A stretch of DNA of 6,871 bases from Microcaldota archaeon (GTDB lineage: Archaea; Micrarchaeota; Micrarchaeia; Micrarchaeales; Micrarchaeaceae): NCBI GenBank assembly GCA_028867845.1, contig JAGWFU010000027.1, positions 1 to 6,871 of the forward strand. The letters run 5' to 3'. The translations under genes were made by a program, and so were the position numbers. The notes under the pieces were generated by a model that saw nothing but the letters and a program-made list of their open reading frames with translations, did no database searches and was not told the DNA's origin. Positions within the stretch are counted from its first letter, which is position 1. Each line of letters starts with the position of its first letter. Of the stretch, positions 4,505 to 6,871 are shown one piece after another.

Positions 4505-6634
4505 CTACTCGAGCTGCGAGAATACCCTCTCGGCAATCTCCTTGCCGAGCAGCCTCTGGACCTTCTCCCTGTTCTCGCGTATGTCCTTGACGCCCTTTAT
4601 GCCGTTGTTGTAGAGCAGCCTAGCCCTTGCGCGTCCTATCTGCTCCAGTCTCACAAGGTCGAGCAGCTCCTCCTTTATCCCGTACCTCACCCTCACCCTT
4701 GTCTCTATCATCTTGTGCACAGACTTGTGCATTATCTTGGCCAGCTCTATCGCGGAGTATATCATCCAGTCGGCGTTGCTTATCTTAGAGTACAGGAATC
4801 CGGGGGTGGATGAGTACTTCTCAACTATGGCGGGTTCCTTCATCTCTTCGCTCCAGTCCTTTATCAGCAGCGCTGTGCTGAACGCCCTTGCTGGATCGTA
4901 GTAGCCGTAGTCCATGCTGTATGGGTCGGTGAGCATCTTCTTCTGCTTCCTGGAGTGTATATGCATTATGTACTGGGCCTCCGCCTCCTCTGTCTGCTTA
5001 GCATGGGGCCTCATCTCTAGAGTGTTGCATATCATGAACAGCACGTCCATCATGTCCATCTCACCCTCTATGGAGTTGAGCATCGTCCTTGCGGATAGCG
5101 GGTCTATGTACAATTCGCTCACACGCTTGCCCAGCCTGGTTGCCTTGTAGACATCCCTGTCTATCTCCTCCACGAACTCCCACTCCTTCAGTTCATTGAG
5201 AACCTCGTTTATCACGTTGGATATGTGCCTCTGGTTGCCGTACTGGAAGCTGTAGAACGTCTTCGAGAGGAACTTCTGCATGGACTCCTTGTCGTTTAGG
5301 AAGTTCTCAGCTACGAATGCAAGTATGTGAGTCCTCAACACAGGGGCTATCCCGAGCGCGGACTCGATAGGCTCTGGTTTGGCAAGCATGTAGTGCTCGT
5401 ACAGGTCCTTCACCTTCTCCTTTGTGCCGGCTATGAGGAGCGCCCTGCCCTCCTTGTCGTACTTGGGCCTTCCCGCCCTGCCGAAGAGCTGCATCACCTC
5501 ATTGACGCCGATGCGCTCGCTGTGCGTGGCCTCGAACCTCGTCACGTCCTTGACCACGACAGTGTGGGCAGGAAGGTTGACGCCTAGTCCCAAGGTCGTG
5601 GTTGAGCATATCGCCTTGAGCAGGTTTGACTTGAACGCCTCCTCGACCAGCGACCTCTGCTGGTTCATCAGCCCAGCATGGTGGAACGCGACCCCGCTCT
5701 CAATCAGTGTGGCGAGCTTCTTGCACTGCTCGGTGGGGTTGGATAGGGAGTTGAGCACCTTCTGGCTTACCTCCGCCAGCCTCTTCTTCTCCTCTGCATT
5801 CAGGTATGGGAGCGTATGCCTCGACATCCTGACAGCTGCGGATTCTGTGTTCCTCTTCGACGAGTAGAACAGCAGCACCTGCTTCTTCTGCTCCAGCGTG
5901 TCCTCGATTATCCTGGTCTCCGGTATCCTGCTCCCGCCTGCCAGCTCCCTCGAGTCCAGCTTCCTGCTATTGTCCTTTGAGTAGTACAATTGGTCCTCGT
6001 GGACCACTCCTTTCTGCAGGGTCACTGGTCTGAAGTCGCTCTTGACTATCTCAGCGTTGAGCCACTTGCCCAGCTCGTCCGCGTTGCCTACCGTAGCGCT
6101 GAGCGCGAGCACCTGGGCGTTTGACATGGTGCCCAGCTTGGTTATGAGCAGCTCAAGGGTGGGGCCCCTCGAGGAGTCGCCGAGCATGTGCACCTCGTCG
6201 AATATTATGCACCCGATTGATTGGAGCCACTCAAGCCCGTGCCTGAGCAGGCTGTCGAACTTCTCGGTGGAGAAGAACATCATGTCGTAGTTGGATAGCC
6301 AGAGGTCGTTCGAGTCCAGGTCGCCGATGGATATCGCGGCCTTGATGTACGGGTACGCGGCCTTGAACTCCTCGAACTTCTCAGTAGCGAGCGCCCTCAT
6401 CGGCGCTATGTATATCGCCTTCCTGCCCTTGGATATTATGGAGTTGACGGCGGCCATCTCAGCTATGAGCGTCTTTCCGCTGGCGGTGGGGCTGGCGACG
6501 AGCATGTGCTTGCCCTCCATGAGACCGGCGGCTATGGCGCCCTCCTGTGGGGGCGTGAAAGAGATTATGCCCCTTGATAGCATCGACTCCAGGATCTCGT
6601 TCGGTATCCTCCCCTTGAGCGATGCCACGTCCAT
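4505..6634 (-). CDS. hel308: Hel308-family ATP-dependent DNA helicase
   Basis: Hel308 is an archaeal superfamily 2, 3'-to-5' DNA helicase that unwinds and remodels stalled or branched replication forks. The 709-residue protein is of normal family length. It shows the Q motif F26-T-P-P-Q-E-G-A-I, Walker A A47-S-P-T-A-S-G-K-T55, motif Ia A77-P-M-R-A-L-A, the Walker B box D146-E-V-H149, motif III L178-S-A-T181, motif IV near V253-L-L-F-Y, motif V T345-T-T-L-G-L-G-V-N-L-P, and motif VI Q382-L-F-G-R-A-G-R-P390. A winged-helix domain (about 400-500) and the ratchet helical bundle (about 505-640) follow. The final helix-hairpin-helix region (about 655-709, with QIGRARARLLYNNGI) corresponds to the domain that clamps single-stranded DNA and restrains unwinding. 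No frameshift or missing catalytic residue was seen. ATG at 6632-6634 gives the expected N-terminus; no Shine-Dalgarno sequence is evident and the leader is predicted to be only about six bases. Confidence 0.95.
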   Translation of the reverse strand: MDVASLKGRIPNEILESMLSRGIISFTPPQEGAIAAGLMEGKHMLVASPTASGKTLIAEMAAVNSIISKGRKAIYIAPMRALATEKFEEFKAAYPYIKAAISIGDLDSNDLWLSNYDMMFFSTEKFDSLLRHGLEWLQSIGCIIFDEVHMLGDSSRGPTLELLITKLGTMSNAQVLALSATVGNADELGKWLNAEIVKSDFRPVTLQKGVVHEDQLYYSKDNSRKLDSRELAGGSRIPETRIIEDTLEQKKQVLLFYSSKRNTESAAVRMSRHTLPYLNAEEKKRLAEVSQKVLNSLSNPTEQCKKLATLIESGVAFHHAGLMNQQRSLVEEAFKSNLLKAICSTTTLGLGVNLPAHTVVVKDVTRFEATHSERIGVNEVMQLFGRAGRPKYDKEGRALLIAGTKEKVKDLYEHYMLAKPEPIESALGIAPVLRTHILAFVAENFLNDKESMQKFLSKTFYSFQYGNQRHISNVINEVLNELKEWEFVEEIDRDVYKATRLGKRVSELYIDPLSARTMLNSIEGEMDMMDVLFMICNTLEMRPHAKQTEEAEAQYIMHIHSRKQKKMLTDPYSMDYGYYDPARAFSTALLIKDWSEEMKEPAIVEKYSSTPGFLYSKISNADWMIYSAIELAKIMHKSVHKMIETRVRVRYGIKEELLDLVRLEQIGRARARLLYNNGIKGVKDIRENREKVQRLLGKEIAERVFSQLE

Positions 6635-6661
6635 GGTAGTATTGCTGGCTGCTAATTATTA

Positions 6662-6670
6662 GATTTATAC
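6662..6670 (-). promoter_or_regulatory. TATA box of hel308
   Basis: The minus strand reads GTATAAATC. The predicted transcript start is near 6640, about six bases before the ATG at 6634, so the mRNA is almost leaderless. Confidence 0.65.
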
Positions 6671-6701
6671 GGGATTAGCTCCGACGAGCGGCTGTAAAAC
6701 C

Positions 6702-6709
6702 TATTTATT
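6702..6709 (+). promoter_or_regulatory. TATA box of the prepilin gene
   Basis: The plus strand reads TATTTATT. It predicts a transcript start near 6732, about six bases before the ATG at 6738. It is divergent from the hel308 promoter within the same 103-base gap (6635-6737). Confidence 0.55.
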
Positions 6710-6737
6710 TGTTGCTTTCGTATGTAAAGCGGGTAGC

Positions 6738-6871
6738 ATGTTCGGGTCTCGCGGCAAATCCTCCAGCAGGGCGCAGATAGCGCTGGAGTTCCTAGTGGTA
6801 TACGCATTCATATCCATAGTGTTCGCGGTCATATTCACGCTCATCGCGGCGCAGAGGGCCGCCACGCTGGC
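6738..6871 (+). CDS. Type IV pilin-like protein with class III signal peptide (5' part)
   Basis: Only the first 44 residues are in the window. They show a short basic leader (M1 to A12, with R5, K7 and R11), then Q13-I-A-L-E17-F-L-V-V-Y and a hydrophobic helix to about residue 38. This matches archaeal class III signal peptides: prepilin peptidase is expected to cleave before Q13, leaving the Q-x-x-x-E start with Glu at position +5 and a hydrophobic assembly helix. The mature protein should be a pilus or archaellum-like subunit, or a minor pseudopilin; the part that would decide this lies outside the window. It is divergent from hel308 and appears to have its own TATA box. The ATG at 6738-6740 gives the expected leader length. 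Confidence 0.8.
   Translation, partial: MFGSRGKSSSRAQIALEFLVVYAFISIVFAVIFTLIAAQRAATL

Noticed and set aside
4450..4536. 29-residue extension of the histone frame
   Set aside because: It crosses the TATA box at 4472-4481 and overlaps the end of hel308; a tail-less histone starting at 4449 matches family length.
1..6871. CRISPR array, insertion sequence, attachment site or prophage genes
   Set aside because: No regularly spaced repeats, terminal inverted repeats, transposase, integrase or phage motifs were found by reading both strands.

Overview
The window comes from an archaeon. It encodes transcription factor B (TFB), a histone-fold protein, a Hel308 helicase, a TRAM-domain protein, an archaeal-type RNase P RNA and the start of a prepilin with a class III signal peptide. 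Most genes have a TATA box, some with a BRE-like flank, about 26 bases before the expected transcript start. Genes are short, closely packed and moderately GC-rich, and AT-rich DNA is confined to the promoters. This would fit a small-genome (DPANN, perhaps Micrarchaeota-like) lineage, but that placement is an inference and rests on no marker comparison.

Layout. Positions 1-218 (-) hold the start of a small TRAM-domain protein. Positions 333-758 (-) encode a two-membrane-segment, sequon-rich surface protein just behind TFB (778-1944, -). The gap 1945-2102 holds three AT-rich palindromic boxes that could serve as TFB promoters. Positions 2103-2337 (-) have no credible protein gene and fold as an RNase P RNA. 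Upstream of it are an unrecognised 140-residue protein (2400-2822, -) and a DUF1801-family protein (2869-3312, -). A divergent promoter separates the latter from a BofA-like membrane protein (3407-3727, +), whose stop codon abuts that of a convergent P-loop kinase (3728-4246, -). The kinase start overlaps the stop of the histone gene (4246-4449, -). Hel308 (4505-6634, -) lies upstream of the histone and has its own divergent promoter, shared with the prepilin gene (6738 to the window end, +).

Much of the window is information processing: basal transcription (TFB), chromatin (histone), fork repair (Hel308), tRNA maturation (RNase P RNA) and RNA binding (TRAM). Cell-surface genes (prepilin, sequon-rich protein, BofA-like protein) are scattered among these. 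No mobile element, CRISPR array, tRNA or rRNA was seen. The less ordinary points are the compact RNase P RNA, the long Lys/Met-rich N-terminus of TFB behind clustered palindromic TATA boxes, a shikimate-kinase-like enzyme lacking the substrate arginine and coupled to a histone, and the sequon-rich protein in the TFB operon.
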